A stretch of 57,732 nucleotides of DNA from an uncultured Clostridia bacterium (GCA_947631005.1 CANRJR010000012.1:1-57732), one strand, 5' to 3'; numbered from the stretch's first letter, positions 43,056-52,999 are shown. The notes: generated by a model not told the origin, from the sequence alone. Numbers and translations: made by a program.

Positions 43056-43759
43056 ACTTCGATCTCCGAAAAGACCTCCCCCACGTTTGCGCGAAGCACG
43101 AGCTCGCAACGCGAATCGAGCGGCGTTTGACTGCGGTTGACGAGGACGAGATGTTTCCCGCGGAAGCAGTCGACAAAGCCCGCCGCGGGATAGACGGTGA
43201 GCGACGTCCCCGCCACGATGAGCAGATCCGCCTTGGAGATGGCGTCCACTGCGCCCTCCACGGTCGCCCCGTCGAGCGGCTCGCCGTACAACACGACGTC
43301 GGGTTTTATCACCCCGCCGCAATCGCAGCGCGGCACGCCGACGCTCTCCGCGATCTTTTCCGCGGGATATTGCTTATGGCAACGCAGACAGTAGTTGCGG
43401 TGGATACTGCCGTGCAATTCGAACACATTTTTGCTCCCCGCGCGCTGGTGCAATCCGTCGATATTCTGCGTGACGACGGCGCGAAGTTTCCCCGCGCGTT
43501 CGAGCTCTGCCAATTTGATGTGCGCCGCATTCGGGCGCGCCGACAGCGGAAGCATTTTATCGCGGTAAAAATCGTAAAATTCCGCGGTATGCGAATAGAA
43601 GAACTCGTCGCTCAACATCACTTCGGGCGGATAGGCGTATTTCATGCGGTACAAGCCGTCCTCCGAACGGAAATCGGGAATCCCGCTCTCGGTCGAAACG
43701 CCCGCGCCCCCGAAAAAGACGATATCGCGACAAGATTTCACCAATTCATTGAGCGTCAT
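43052..43759 (-). CDS. NAD-dependent deacylase, sirtuin family
   Basis: Removes acyl groups from lysines using NAD. 235 residues from the ATG at 43759, which follows GGGAGGAAGAT. The NAD site is GAGVSTESGIPDFRS, the catalytic His is in ELHGSIHRN after QNIDGLHQRAG, and the zinc Cys are YCLRCH and CDCGG. It leads the operon with miaB, mutS, mutL, miaA and the PLP enzyme. Whether it regulates any of these by deacetylation cannot be read from sequence. Confidence 0.94.
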   Translation of the reverse strand: MTLNELVKSCRDIVFFGGAGVSTESGIPDFRSEDGLYRMKYAYPPEVMLSDEFFYSHTAEFYDFYRDKMLPLSARPNAAHIKLAELERAGKLRAVVTQNIDGLHQRAGSKNVFELHGSIHRNYCLRCHKQYPAEKIAESVGVPRCDCGGVIKPDVVLYGEPLDGATVEGAVDAISKADLLIVAGTSLTVYPAAGFVDCFRGKHLVLVNRSQTPLDSRCELVLRANVGEVFSEIEV

Positions 43760-43777
43760 ATCTTCCTCCCGTTCTCT

Positions 43778-43806
43778 ATTATAACATATACCGAAAAGTT
43801 TTTCAA
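43778..43806 (-). promoter_or_regulatory. Promoter of the sirtuin-to-miaA operon
   Basis: On the minus strand TTGAAA (43806-43801), a 17-base spacer and TATAAT (43783-43778). It is the only clear promoter for this six-gene run. Confidence 0.8.
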
Positions 43807-43858
43807 GAAAAGCGGGCGCGCGCAACGGAAATTTTTTCAAACCGCAAATACTAAACGC

Positions 43859-46036
43859 ATGAAACGCAAGAAAGTTCTCGCCGCGATCTTTATCCCGCTC
43901 GCGATCCTCGCGATTTTGCTCGCCGCGGCGGTCGCATATTACTTCATCGCCACGGCGGGCGTCCGTCTCGATCCCGAAAAACTCTCCCTCAAGATCGACT
44001 GCATCCGCATTTACGACGCCGCGGGGAACGAAATGGAGACCGAATCGCGGCAATCCACCCCCTATTCGGAATTTCCCGACCACCTGCCGCACGCCTTCGT
44101 CGCCGTCGAGGACAAGCGGTTCTACACGCACAACGGGTTCGATGTGAAGCGGATCGGAAAAGCCCTCCTCAAAAATCTCCGCGCTCTCTCCTTTCGCGAG
44201 GGCGCGTCCACCATCTCCCAACAGCTCATCAAAAACACCCATTTGACCAGCGAAAAGACGCTGACCCGCAAGCTCAAAGAGTTCCGTCTCACGCGGCGGC
44301 TCGAACGCAAATACACCAAGGAAGAGATCATGGCACTCTACCTCAATTCCATCTACTTCGGGCACAGCGCGTTCGGCATAGGCGACGCCGCCCGCTTCTA
44401 CTTCGGCAAGACGCCCGACGAACTCCAACCCGCGGAGAGCGCGCTCCTCGCCGCCCTCGTGAAGTCGCCCAACCGCTATTCCCCGTTCAAAGACCCCGAA
44501 AAATGCCTCGCGCGGCGCAACTTCGTGCTTTCCCTCATGCTGGAACAGGGCTATCTTTCGCAGACCGAATACGACGAAGCCGTCGTCCAACCTCTCCCCG
44601 AATCCCCCGTAAAGACCCGCGGGAACGCCTATTGCGCGCTCGTATTCGAGGAACTTGCCGACCTCTTCCCCGACGCGCGCTCGGGCGAAATGGGCGAACT
44701 GCGCGTCTACACCGCGTACGACGCAGAGCTTCAAGAGACGCTCGAAGGCATCGAAGCCCCCTCCGACGTCGTCGCGCTCGTCCGCGACAACAAGACGGAC
44801 GCGATCAAGGCACTCCGCGCCTCCGCGGGCATTCCGAAGCGGTCGCCCGCCTCGACCATTAAGCCGCTACTCGTCTACGCTCCCGCGATCGAGGAAAACC
44901 TCGTCTCCCCCGCAACGCCCATGCTCGACGCGCGCACCGATTTCGCGGGATACTGCCCCGACGACGCGGGCGGCGCGACGGGCAGCTATATGAGCGTGCG
45001 CTACGCTCTCGCGCACAGCGTGAACATTCCCGCCGTGAAATTGCTGAATACGCTCGGCGTGGAACGCGGTGCGAAATATTTGAACGTCATGCGCCTCACC
45101 GTAGACCCCGCCGACTATTCCCTCGCCCTCGCGCTCGGCGGCATGCGGGAGGGATTCACCCTGCCCGCCCTTGCAGACGGCTATGCGACCCTCGCAAACG
45201 GTGGGAACTTCGCCCCCTCGGGGACGATCGTCCGCATCGAAAACAACAAACGGACGATCTATCGCCGTCCCGCAAACAAGACGCGCGTCTTTTCCGAGGA
45301 GACGGCGTTTCTCGTCAACGATATGCTCGCGACGGCGGCAACGGAGGGTACGGCGAGAAAACTCAAAAGCCTGCCCTTCCCCGTCTGCGCCAAGACGGGG
45401 ACAGCCGAGGGCGCGGCGGGCAATCTCGACGCGTACACCATCGCCTATACGTCGGAGGACGTCGTTGCCGTTTGGCTCGGCAACCGCGACAATTCCCCCG
45501 TTTCCGCCACGGGTGGAGGACTGCCCGCCAACTTTGCGCGCGACATTTTGCTTGCGCTCTACAAAGGCCGCACGCCCGCCGCGTTCCTCCCGCCGCAGGG
45601 CGTGGAAAAACTCTCGTTCGACAAACGGGCGTACGAGAGCGAACACCGCATTCTGCGCTCCGATCCCAACGCGCCCCTCTATCTCGACCCGTCCGATTAC
45701 TTCAAATGCGACTTTGAGCCCAAAGAGCAATGCACGCGCTACACCGCCCCGACCATCTCCGAACCCTCGGTTTCCGTGAAAAATGGGGTGGTTTCCATAA
45801 TACTATGTCAGGCAGAATACTATGATTACGTCGTAAAAAGAGAAAATCGCGGCGAAATTACCACGGTTTACAGCGGAAAATATAAGCAAGTGATTTGCGA
45901 CAATTCGGTAAAGGCGGGCGAAAGTTATCTTTATACCGTCGTCCCCGTCTACCGCGGAACGGAGGGCGTCGCCGTCACCCTGCCGCGCGTGTATATCCGC
46001 GCGGACGATTCCTACGGCGATTGGTGGGAGGAATAG
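43859..46036 (+). CDS. Class A penicillin-binding protein (glycosyltransferase and transpeptidase)
   Basis: Polymerises and crosslinks peptidoglycan. 725 residues. Membrane anchor at about 8-30. The GT51 domain (about 60-240) has the catalytic Glu84 in VAVEDKRFYTHNGFD and the GASTISQQLIKN motif. The transpeptidase has STIK (Ser332), SVN (387-389) and KTG (512-514). The C-terminal 85 residues resemble a fibronectin-III-like domain, encoded partly by an unusually AT-rich stretch (45785-45910). No ribosome-binding site precedes the ATG. It diverges from the sirtuin operon. Confidence 0.93.
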   Translation: MKRKKVLAAIFIPLAILAILLAAAVAYYFIATAGVRLDPEKLSLKIDCIRIYDAAGNEMETESRQSTPYSEFPDHLPHAFVAVEDKRFYTHNGFDVKRIGKALLKNLRALSFREGASTISQQLIKNTHLTSEKTLTRKLKEFRLTRRLERKYTKEEIMALYLNSIYFGHSAFGIGDAARFYFGKTPDELQPAESALLAALVKSPNRYSPFKDPEKCLARRNFVLSLMLEQGYLSQTEYDEAVVQPLPESPVKTRGNAYCALVFEELADLFPDARSGEMGELRVYTAYDAELQETLEGIEAPSDVVALVRDNKTDAIKALRASAGIPKRSPASTIKPLLVYAPAIEENLVSPATPMLDARTDFAGYCPDDAGGATGSYMSVRYALAHSVNIPAVKLLNTLGVERGAKYLNVMRLTVDPADYSLALALGGMREGFTLPALADGYATLANGGNFAPSGTIVRIENNKRTIYRRPANKTRVFSEETAFLVNDMLATAATEGTARKLKSLPFPVCAKTGTAEGAAGNLDAYTIAYTSEDVVAVWLGNRDNSPVSATGGGLPANFARDILLALYKGRTPAAFLPPQGVEKLSFDKRAYESEHRILRSDPNAPLYLDPSDYFKCDFEPKEQCTRYTAPTISEPSVSVKNGVVSIILCQAEYYDYVVKRENRGEITTVYSGKYKQVICDNSVKAGESYLYTVVPVYRGTEGVAVTLPRVYIRADDSYGDWWEE
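45798..45819. repeat. Copy 3 (diverged, inverted) of the 22-base repeat
   Basis: Its sequence matches the reverse complement of 1717-1738 at 18 of 22 positions, sharing TACTATGTCAG. It also forms part of a direct repeat, with AATACTATG on both sides of TCAGGCAG. It lies in the AT-rich end of the class A PBP gene. Confidence 0.5.
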
Positions 46037-46061
46037 CGCAAGGAAGCGGCTTCGGGAGCGT

Positions 46062-47213
46062 TTACAGGTCGATGATCTCCGCGGTCGAAAGCGCGTTGTT
46101 TACAAGGGTCTCCACGTCGAGCTTGCTCTCCTCCCGTTCGATGTAGTCGAGCTTGGGCTTGATGGCGGGGAACTCGGGCAAAAACACCGTACAGCAATCT
46201 TCATAGGGCAAGATCGACGTTTCGAACGTGCCGATCTTTTTGGCGAGCGTAATGATCTCCTCCTTGTCGAACCCGATGAGCGGACGCAGGACGGGAAGGG
46301 TTACAACGGCATTGGAGGAGGCGAGCCCCTCCATCGTTTGGCTGGCGACCTGCCCGAGGCTCTCGCCCGTAACGAGACATTGCGCCTTGCGGGCGCGGGC
46401 GATGCGTTCGGCGACGCGGAACATGAAGCGGCGCAAGAGCGTAACGTTGAGCTCTTCGGCACAGTGCTTGTGAATGCTCTCCTGGATCTCGGTCATTTTC
46501 ACCGTCGTGATCCGCGCGGTAAGCGAATATTTCGACAGGATGCGGGCGAGCGTTATCACCTTTTCTTTCGCTCCCTCGTTGGTGTAGGGATAGCTGTGGA
46601 AATGGAGAAGCTCTACCGTCATGCCGCGCTTTGCCATCATGTAGCCCGCGACGGGCGAATCGATCCCACCCGAGATCAGAAGCAGTCCCCTGCCCGCCGT
46701 ACCGACGGGCATGCCGCCCGCGCCGCTCTCGAAGCTCCCGAACACGAGTGCCGCGCCGTTTTCGCGCACGTCGATATACACGGTGTTTTGGGGCGTGTGG
46801 ACGTCGACGCGCAGGGCGGGAAAGTCGTGAATGAGCCGCCCGCCGATCGCCGCGCTGATCTCGGGCGAGGTCATGGGATAGCGTTTGTAGCCGCGGTGAG
46901 TCTCCACTTTGAACGTCCCCTCGCGGGGGGCGACGAGCCGAACGCCCGCATAGATCTCGTCGAGCTCGCTCCCGACGAGGTAGCCGAGCGAATAGGAATG
47001 TACGCCGAACACGCGGGAAATGCGCGTTTCGATCTCCTCCGCCTGCGCTTGGTCGAACTTTTCGACCAGCCAGCGTCCGCTCATGCGGTGCAATTCGTGC
47101 CGCATCCCTTTCAAACTTTTTTCGAGGTTGACTGCAAACACGCGCTCGAAATAGCCGCGGTTCTTTCCTTTGAGATGGATCTCCGCATAGCGGATGATGA
47201 TGACCTTTTCCAT
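46062..47213 (-). CDS. thiI: tRNA 4-thiouridine synthase ThiI
   Basis: Uses persulfide sulfur to make 4-thiouridine at tRNA position 8. 383 residues from the ATG at 47213. An N-terminal ferredoxin-like/THUMP region precedes the adenylation PP-loop SGGIDSPVAGYMMAKRG. The conserved YEDCC lies near the C-terminus. There is no C-terminal rhodanese domain, so this is the short form that depends on a dedicated cysteine desulfurase. That enzyme is encoded one base upstream. It converges on the class A PBP gene without a visible terminator. Confidence 0.95.
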   Translation of the reverse strand: MEKVIIIRYAEIHLKGKNRGYFERVFAVNLEKSLKGMRHELHRMSGRWLVEKFDQAQAEEIETRISRVFGVHSYSLGYLVGSELDEIYAGVRLVAPREGTFKVETHRGYKRYPMTSPEISAAIGGRLIHDFPALRVDVHTPQNTVYIDVRENGAALVFGSFESGAGGMPVGTAGRGLLLISGGIDSPVAGYMMAKRGMTVELLHFHSYPYTNEGAKEKVITLARILSKYSLTARITTVKMTEIQESIHKHCAEELNVTLLRRFMFRVAERIARARKAQCLVTGESLGQVASQTMEGLASSNAVVTLPVLRPLIGFDKEEIITLAKKIGTFETSILPYEDCCTVFLPEFPAIKPKLDYIEREESKLDVETLVNNALSTAEIIDL

Positions 47214-47214
47214 A

Positions 47215-48327
47215 TTACACCTTGTCCGTAAATTCTCGCGCGACTTCGTCGAGCGCGACCGCCGCGCGTCCGATCTCCTCCTCGGTCGTCTCCGCGGAAA
47301 AACTGATGCGAAGTACGCCGTCGAGGATCTTTTCGCCGTACCCGCAGGCGGCGATGACGCGGCTGTGCCGATGTTTGGAAGAGCACGCGCTCCCCGTTCC
47401 CACGACGACGCCCCTGTCCCAGAGCATGCGCTGCAACACCTCCCCGCGCCCGCCTTCGAGCGAAACGGTGAGAATGTAGGGCGACCCCTCCGAGGAAAGG
47501 ACGGTATAGCGCGCCGAAAGCGCAGACGCGAGCCGCTTTTTATATTCCGCGAGCCGTACCCCGTCCGCGCCGAGCGAAGCGAATTTCTTCTCGGCGGCGT
47601 AGCGGAAATCGAGAATGCCGAAGATGTTCTCCGTGCCGCTCCGCATTCCCCCCTCCTGCCCGCCTCCGTGCACAAAGGGCGGCAGGGCGAGAGACTTGCG
47701 CTTGATGAGCGCGCCCGTCCCTTTGAGCCCGCCGATCTTGTGCGCGCTTACGGTGTAGAGGTCGATCTCGTCCGTGAGACGGAAGGCGAGCTTGCCATAT
47801 GCCTGCACGCCGTCGCTCATGAACAGGGTGCGCGGATTTTTCTTTTTAACGGCGCGGGCGATGGCGGCAACGTCGTTCACCGCCCCCGTTTCGTTGTTGA
47901 CGTGCATGACCGAAACGAGCGAGGTCTGCCCGTCGACGAGGGACAAGAGGCGGTCTGTATCGACGCTCCCGTCCCGATTCAAGGGCGCAAAACGCGGCTC
48001 TACGCCGCGGTTTTTAAGTTCGTTGAACGCGCGTTCGACGGCGGCATGCTCGCCCGCCGAGGCGACGGCGTTCCCCCGCCGCGCGCCGCATAAAACGGCG
48101 TGATTGTCCGCTTCCGTGCCGCCCGAGGTGAAATACAGGGCGAATTTGGCGGGATCGGCGACGTGGGATAAAAGGGCGGAACGCGCCTCTTCGAGCGCGC
48201 CGTGCACCAAAAATCCTCCGCCGTAGGAAGCGGAAGGATTGAAAAAGTTTTCCCGTGTGTATTGCGCCGCCTTGTCGAACGCCGCCCCGTCGGGGCGCGT
48301 CGTCGCGGCATTGTCGAAATAGATCAT
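47215..48327 (-). CDS. Cysteine desulfurase (IscS/NifS family)
   Basis: PLP enzyme that takes sulfur from cysteine. 370 residues. It starts MIYFDNAATT; the PLP lysine is in SAHKIGGLKGTG, and the persulfide Cys in GSACSSK with a short loop, a NifS/IscS (class I) feature. Pairing with thiI directly downstream indicates that its main client is tRNA thiolation, as with the NifZ-ThiI pair of Bacillus. The start overlaps the stop of the preceding membrane-protein gene (ATGA). Confidence 0.93.
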   Translation of the reverse strand: MIYFDNAATTRPDGAAFDKAAQYTRENFFNPSASYGGGFLVHGALEEARSALLSHVADPAKFALYFTSGGTEADNHAVLCGARRGNAVASAGEHAAVERAFNELKNRGVEPRFAPLNRDGSVDTDRLLSLVDGQTSLVSVMHVNNETGAVNDVAAIARAVKKKNPRTLFMSDGVQAYGKLAFRLTDEIDLYTVSAHKIGGLKGTGALIKRKSLALPPFVHGGGQEGGMRSGTENIFGILDFRYAAEKKFASLGADGVRLAEYKKRLASALSARYTVLSSEGSPYILTVSLEGGRGEVLQRMLWDRGVVVGTGSACSSKHRHSRVIAACGYGEKILDGVLRISFSAETTEEEIGRAAVALDEVAREFTDKV

Positions 48328-48944
48328 TTGCGTTCCAATTTGGTTTTTCCCGCCGCCAGAACGAGGTATTCGAGCAGCATTTGCCGCGCTTCGACGATAT
48401 AGATAGACTTTTCGATGGACGATGAAACGAGGATATAGTAAAATTCCTTGTCCTCCGCTGGGGTCTTGTTGGGAGTAAACCGCTTGGGTTTGTGCCCGCC
48501 CAAGCCCTGCACCGCGCGGCGGTATGCGTCGCTGTCCACCCAGCCGAGTTGCAGAATGCGGTCGGCTTTCACCGTCGTAATATATTTGCGCTTTTTTCCG
48601 TTATATACCTTGTTGATGCGCAGTTCGTCCTCCACAAAGGTGTAGTCGTAACTGACGTTGAATCTGTTTTTGATCACCCAGAAGATCCAGCCCATGCCGA
48701 AAACGAGCACGATCACGGCGAAATAGGTCAAGAGATAAAAGACGCGGGCGGTGACGTTGACCGTCCCGTCGTCGGCGACCGTCGTGTGCAGAACTTCGGG
48801 GACGTACCCGAACGCGAACGAGGCGATGAACAGCGCGACGGCGAAGCAGGCGATCGCGAGGATCTTATAAAAGAGACTGAACTTTTCCTCCGTACGGCTT
48901 CGGTTGGAGATCGCGCTCTCTTCGTACAACCTTTCTTTCTGCAT
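48324..48944 (-). CDS. Membrane protein of unknown function with two helices and a PH-like C-terminus
   Basis: 206 residues from the ATG at 48944, which overlaps the preceding stop (TGATG). A charged N-terminus is followed by membrane segments at about 26-47 and 67-91 and then a soluble beta-rich region of about 110 residues (SYDYTFVEDELRI, RKYITTVKADRILQLGW). This resembles bacterial PH domains, but I cannot confirm that. It sits between the carB-dapF fusion and the cysteine desulfurase gene, with coupled starts on both sides. Confidence 0.7.
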   Translation of the reverse strand: MQKERLYEESAISNRSRTEEKFSLFYKILAIACFAVALFIASFAFGYVPEVLHTTVADDGTVNVTARVFYLLTYFAVIVLVFGMGWIFWVIKNRFNVSYDYTFVEDELRINKVYNGKKRKYITTVKADRILQLGWVDSDAYRRAVQGLGGHKPKRFTPNKTPAEDKEFYYILVSSSIEKSIYIVEARQMLLEYLVLAAGKTKLERK

Positions 48945-51900
48945 CAGAAATCCACCTTCCCGTCGTAAATCTTCTCCACATTTCCCGTCAAAAGCACGCT
49001 TCCGTCCGAATTGTAGCGGACGATGAGGTCGCCCCCCCGCACCTTTACGGTGATGTCGGCGTCCGCCTTGCAATGCCCGTTGAGGACGCAGGCGACCGCA
49101 GCCGCCGCCGCGCCCGTGCCGCAGGCGTACGTTTCGCCGTTGCCGCGCTCCCAAACGCGCATTTTAATGGTGCTCTCGTTGACGACGCGGATAAATTCCA
49201 CGTTGGTGCGCTGGGGAAAGTACTTGCTCGATTCGATCTTCGGTCCGAGCGTCCCGACTGGTACGTCGTCCACTTTGTCGCAGAAAATGACGCAGTGCGG
49301 GTTTCCGATGTTGACGAGCGTGACGGGATAGATCTCTCCGTCGATCTCCATCGGCTGTCCCACGATCTTGTCCCCCCGCCATACGGACGGGATCTTTTCG
49401 CCGCTGAACTCCGCTTTCCCGAGGTCGACCGTCGCCGACGAGACGATCCCGCCGAACGAATACACGCTCACCTTTTTAATGCCGCTCATCGTTTCGATCG
49501 TCATGGTCTCCGATTGCACCAACCCGTTTTCGTAGAGATATTTCGCAACGCAACGGATGGCGTTGCCCGCCATCATGCCCTCCGAGCCGTCTTGGTTGAA
49601 GATGCGCATTTTGGCGTCGGCACAGGATGAGCGTTCGATGAGGACGATCCCGTCGCCGCCGATCCCGTAGTGGCGGTCGACGAAGTTCACCGCAAGCGAT
49701 TCGGGACAGGTGATCTGCCCGTCCATATCCTCGAAATAGATGTAGTCGTTGCCGCAGGACTGCATTTTGATGAAGCGCAGTTCGGTTTTGGCGGGGCGCA
49801 GGTGGTTGATATCGACGAGCTCGGTGTTGTATTCGGTAAACTTGCTCGCGATGATGTCGCAGAGCGCGTTCGCCGTGTCGAGCGAGGTGAGCACCGTGAT
49901 CCCGAGCAAGATCGCATGGTGGTGCAGTGCGATGTAGTCTTCGATGGAATCGACGTCCGTCTTGCCCGTATATATGATGTAGTCGATCTTGCCTTCGTCC
50001 ATGAGGCGGCAGACGCGCTTGGTCGCTTTGAGCCGCTCGACGACGGTCACGTCGACGCCGAGATCGGAGATGACTTTCGCCGTCCCCGCCGTGGCGTAGA
50101 GGTTGCACCCGAGGTCGGCGAACTTCTTCGCGATCGAAACGACCTCGAACTTATCCTGATCGTTGACGGTGAAATACACGCCGACGGGTTTTTCCTTGGT
50201 CGGGTGGCACATTTTGAAGCCCGCCGAAACGAGCCCCTTAAAGAGTGCCTCCTCGATGGTCTTGCCGATGCCGAGTACCTCCCCCGTCGACTTCATTTCG
50301 GGACCGAGCTGGGAATTGACGTCGTTGAGCTTTTCGAAGCTGAACACGGGAACTTTTACGGCGACGTAGGGCGAATTGGGATAGAGCCCCGTGCCGTAGC
50401 CGAGCCGTTTGAGCTTCGCGCCCGTCATAATCTTGGTGGCGAGTTCCACCATCGGCACGCCCGTCACCTTGGAAATATAGGGAATGGTGCGCGACGCGCG
50501 GGGATTGACCTCGATGACGTACAGCTTGTTGCGGTAGATGAGGTATTGAATGTTGATGAGCCCCTTGGTTTTGAGCTCCAACGCGAGCTGCGTCGACACT
50601 TCCACGATGCGCTTTAACATCGCGTCACTCAAATGATAGGGCGGGTAGACCGCAATGGAATCGCCCGAGTGCACGCCCGCGCGCTCGACGTGCTGCATGA
50701 TGCCGGGAATGAGCACGTCGACGCCGTCCGAAATGGCGTCCACCTCCAACTCCGAGCCCATGAGATATTTGTCGCAGAGCACGGGATTTTCGATGTGCTG
50801 GGCGAGAATGACGTCCATATACCGCGAAATGTCGTTTTCCGTGAACGCGATGGTCATGTTCTGCCCGCCGATGACGTAAGACGGGCGAAGCAACACGGGA
50901 TAGCCGAGCTCTTTCGCGGCGGCAAGTGCCTCCTCCTTGGTCATGACTGTGAGCCCCTTGGGACGGGCGATGTCGAAGCGTTCGAGCAGTTTATCGAAGC
51001 GTTCCCGATCTTCCGCCATATCAACGCTGTCCGCGCTCGTGCCGAGAATGCGCACGCCGCTCTTTGCGAGATACCCGCAGAGCTTGATCGCCGTCTGTCC
51101 CCCGAACGTGATGACGACGCCGTACGGCTTTTCCACGTCGATGACGTTCTGCACGTCCTCGGGGGTGAGCGGCTCGAAGTACAGCCTGTCCGCGGTATCG
51201 AAGTCGGTCGAGACCGTTTCGGGGTTGTTGTTGATGATGATCACTTCATAGTTGAGCTGTTTGAGCGTCCATACGCAGTGCACCGACGAATAGTCGAATT
51301 CGATCCCCTGTCCGATCCGTATGGGACCCGACCCGATGACGATCACCCGCTTTTTCTTGGTGCGTCCGACAAACGGCTTGGCTTCGTCGTGTTCGAGCTC
51401 GTCGTACGTCGAATAGAAATAGGGCGTTTGCGCCGAGAACTCCGCGGCGCACGTATCGACCATCTTGAACACGGCGCGCCTGTGCGCGGGCAACGCCTCC
51501 CCCGAAATACGGGAAAGCGCGCGGTCGGTAAAGCCGAGCCGCTTGCCCTCGGCATACTCCTTGCGCGAGATCTTCTTCCCCGCGATCTGCTTTTCATAGC
51601 GGATGAGATTGCAGAGTTTGTACAAAAACCAGCGGTCGATCTTGGTGACGGCGTACACTTCGTCGGCGGACACGCCGTTTTTGAGGGCGGCATAGACGGC
51701 GAACAGCCGCTCGTCCGTCATTTTCTTGATTTCGCCGCGGAGCTCGTCCGCGGTCATATGCACGAATTTGGGATGATTGAGCGTGTCGAGAGAGATCTCC
51801 GCGCCGCGTACCGCCTTCATGATGGCTTGCTCGAAAGACGAGCCGATCGCCATCACCTCCCCCGTCGCCTTCATGCGCGAGCCGAGCGAACGCCCCGCGT

Positions 51901-52999
51901 ACAAAAATTTATCGAACGGCCATTTGGGAAGTTTGACGACGACATAGTCGAGCGTCGGTTCGAAACAGGCGTACGTCTTTCCCGTCACGTCGTTCTTGAT
52001 CTCGTCGAGCGTGTAGCCGAGCGCGATCTTGGTGGCGACTTTGGCGATGGGATAGCCCGTCGCCTTGCTCGCGAGCGCGGACGAACGGGACACGCGCGGG
52101 TTGACCTCGATCACCGAATATTCGAAACTTTCGGGATAGAGCGCGAATTGGCAGTTGCACCCGCCCTCGATCCCGAGCTCGTTGATGATGTCGAGAGAAG
52201 CCGTGCGCAACATTTGATATTCCTTGTCGGAGAGCGTGACGGCGGGCGCGATGACGATGGAATCCCCCGTGTGAATGCCCACGGGATCGAAATTCTCCAT
52301 CGAACAGACGGTGAGCGCGTTGCCGCTCCCGTCGCGCAACACCTCGAATTCGATCTCTTTCCACCCGCCGATGTACTTCTCGATCAAAACCTGCGTGATG
52401 GGCGAGAGCATCAAGCCGTTATGCGCGATCAGGCGAAGCTCCTCTTCGTCGTGCGCAACGCCGCCGCCCGCGCCGCCGAGCGTGAACGCGGGACGGACGA
52501 TCACGGGATAGCCGAGCGTGTTCGCGATCTCGACGCACCCGTCCTCGGTATAGGCGACGTCGGAGGGAACGACGGGCTGGTTGATCTTCTTCATCGTCTC
52601 CTTGAAGAGTTCCCTGTCCTCGGCGCGGTCGATGGCGTCGAGTTTCGTCCCGATGAGCTTTACCCCCCATTCGTCGAGGAAGCCGCTCTTGGCGAGCTTG
52701 CACCCCATCGTGAGCCCCGTTTGCCCGCCCAGCGAGGCGAGCAGGGAATCGGGCCGCTCCTTGATGATAATGCGCTTCAAGCTGTCCTCGGTGAGCGGTT
52801 CGAGATAGATCTCGTCGGCGAGCATTTTATCCGTCATGATGGTGGCGGGATTGGAATTGCAGAGCACGACGTTCACGCCCGCGTCTTTGAGCACGCGGCA
52901 CGCCTGCGCGCCCGCGTAATCGAACTCCGCCGCCTGCCCGATCACGATCGGACCCGAACCGATGACAAGTACTTTTTTGATGTCACTTCTCTTCGGCAT
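48944..52999 (-). CDS. Fusion of carbamoyl-phosphate synthase large subunit and diaminopimelate epimerase
   Basis: One uninterrupted frame of 1351 residues. Residues 1 to about 1065 are CarB, with two ATP-grasp halves (KVLVIGSGPIVIGQAAEFDY and RVIVIGSGPIRIGQGIEFDY) and the methylglyoxal-like allosteric domain. After VDINHLRPAKT the chain continues at about residue 1073 (base 49783) into DapF: FIKMQSCGNDYIYF, the first catalytic Cys in AGNAIRC, NIGNPHCV and the second Cys in ETYACGTGAAA. Both activities therefore look intact. There is no stop codon between the parts. GGGAG precedes the ATG at 52999, one base after carA. CarB serves arginine and pyrimidine synthesis; DapF serves lysine and peptidoglycan. 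Confidence 0.93.
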   Translation of the reverse strand: MPKRSDIKKVLVIGSGPIVIGQAAEFDYAGAQACRVLKDAGVNVVLCNSNPATIMTDKMLADEIYLEPLTEDSLKRIIIKERPDSLLASLGGQTGLTMGCKLAKSGFLDEWGVKLIGTKLDAIDRAEDRELFKETMKKINQPVVPSDVAYTEDGCVEIANTLGYPVIVRPAFTLGGAGGGVAHDEEELRLIAHNGLMLSPITQVLIEKYIGGWKEIEFEVLRDGSGNALTVCSMENFDPVGIHTGDSIVIAPAVTLSDKEYQMLRTASLDIINELGIEGGCNCQFALYPESFEYSVIEVNPRVSRSSALASKATGYPIAKVATKIALGYTLDEIKNDVTGKTYACFEPTLDYVVVKLPKWPFDKFLYAGRSLGSRMKATGEVMAIGSSFEQAIMKAVRGAEISLDTLNHPKFVHMTADELRGEIKKMTDERLFAVYAALKNGVSADEVYAVTKIDRWFLYKLCNLIRYEKQIAGKKISRKEYAEGKRLGFTDRALSRISGEALPAHRRAVFKMVDTCAAEFSAQTPYFYSTYDELEHDEAKPFVGRTKKKRVIVIGSGPIRIGQGIEFDYSSVHCVWTLKQLNYEVIIINNNPETVSTDFDTADRLYFEPLTPEDVQNVIDVEKPYGVVITFGGQTAIKLCGYLAKSGVRILGTSADSVDMAEDRERFDKLLERFDIARPKGLTVMTKEEALAAAKELGYPVLLRPSYVIGGQNMTIAFTENDISRYMDVILAQHIENPVLCDKYLMGSELEVDAISDGVDVLIPGIMQHVERAGVHSGDSIAVYPPYHLSDAMLKRIVEVSTQLALELKTKGLINIQYLIYRNKLYVIEVNPRASRTIPYISKVTGVPMVELATKIMTGAKLKRLGYGTGLYPNSPYVAVKVPVFSFEKLNDVNSQLGPEMKSTGEVLGIGKTIEEALFKGLVSAGFKMCHPTKEKPVGVYFTVNDQDKFEVVSIAKKFADLGCNLYATAGTAKVISDLGVDVTVVERLKATKRVCRLMDEGKIDYIIYTGKTDVDSIEDYIALHHHAILLGITVLTSLDTANALCDIIASKFTEYNTELVDINHLRPAKTELRFIKMQSCGNDYIYFEDMDGQITCPESLAVNFVDRHYGIGGDGIVLIERSSCADAKMRIFNQDGSEGMMAGNAIRCVAKYLYENGLVQSETMTIETMSGIKKVSVYSFGGIVSSATVDLGKAEFSGEKIPSVWRGDKIVGQPMEIDGEIYPVTLVNIGNPHCVIFCDKVDDVPVGTLGPKIESSKYFPQRTNVEFIRVVNESTIKMRVWERGNGETYACGTGAAAAAVACVLNGHCKADADITVKVRGGDLIVRYNSDGSVLLTGNVEKIYDGKVDF

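Noticed and set aside
43807-43858. A promoter for the class A PBP
   Set aside because: Only a weak AATACT-like box is seen, without a -35 at proper distance.
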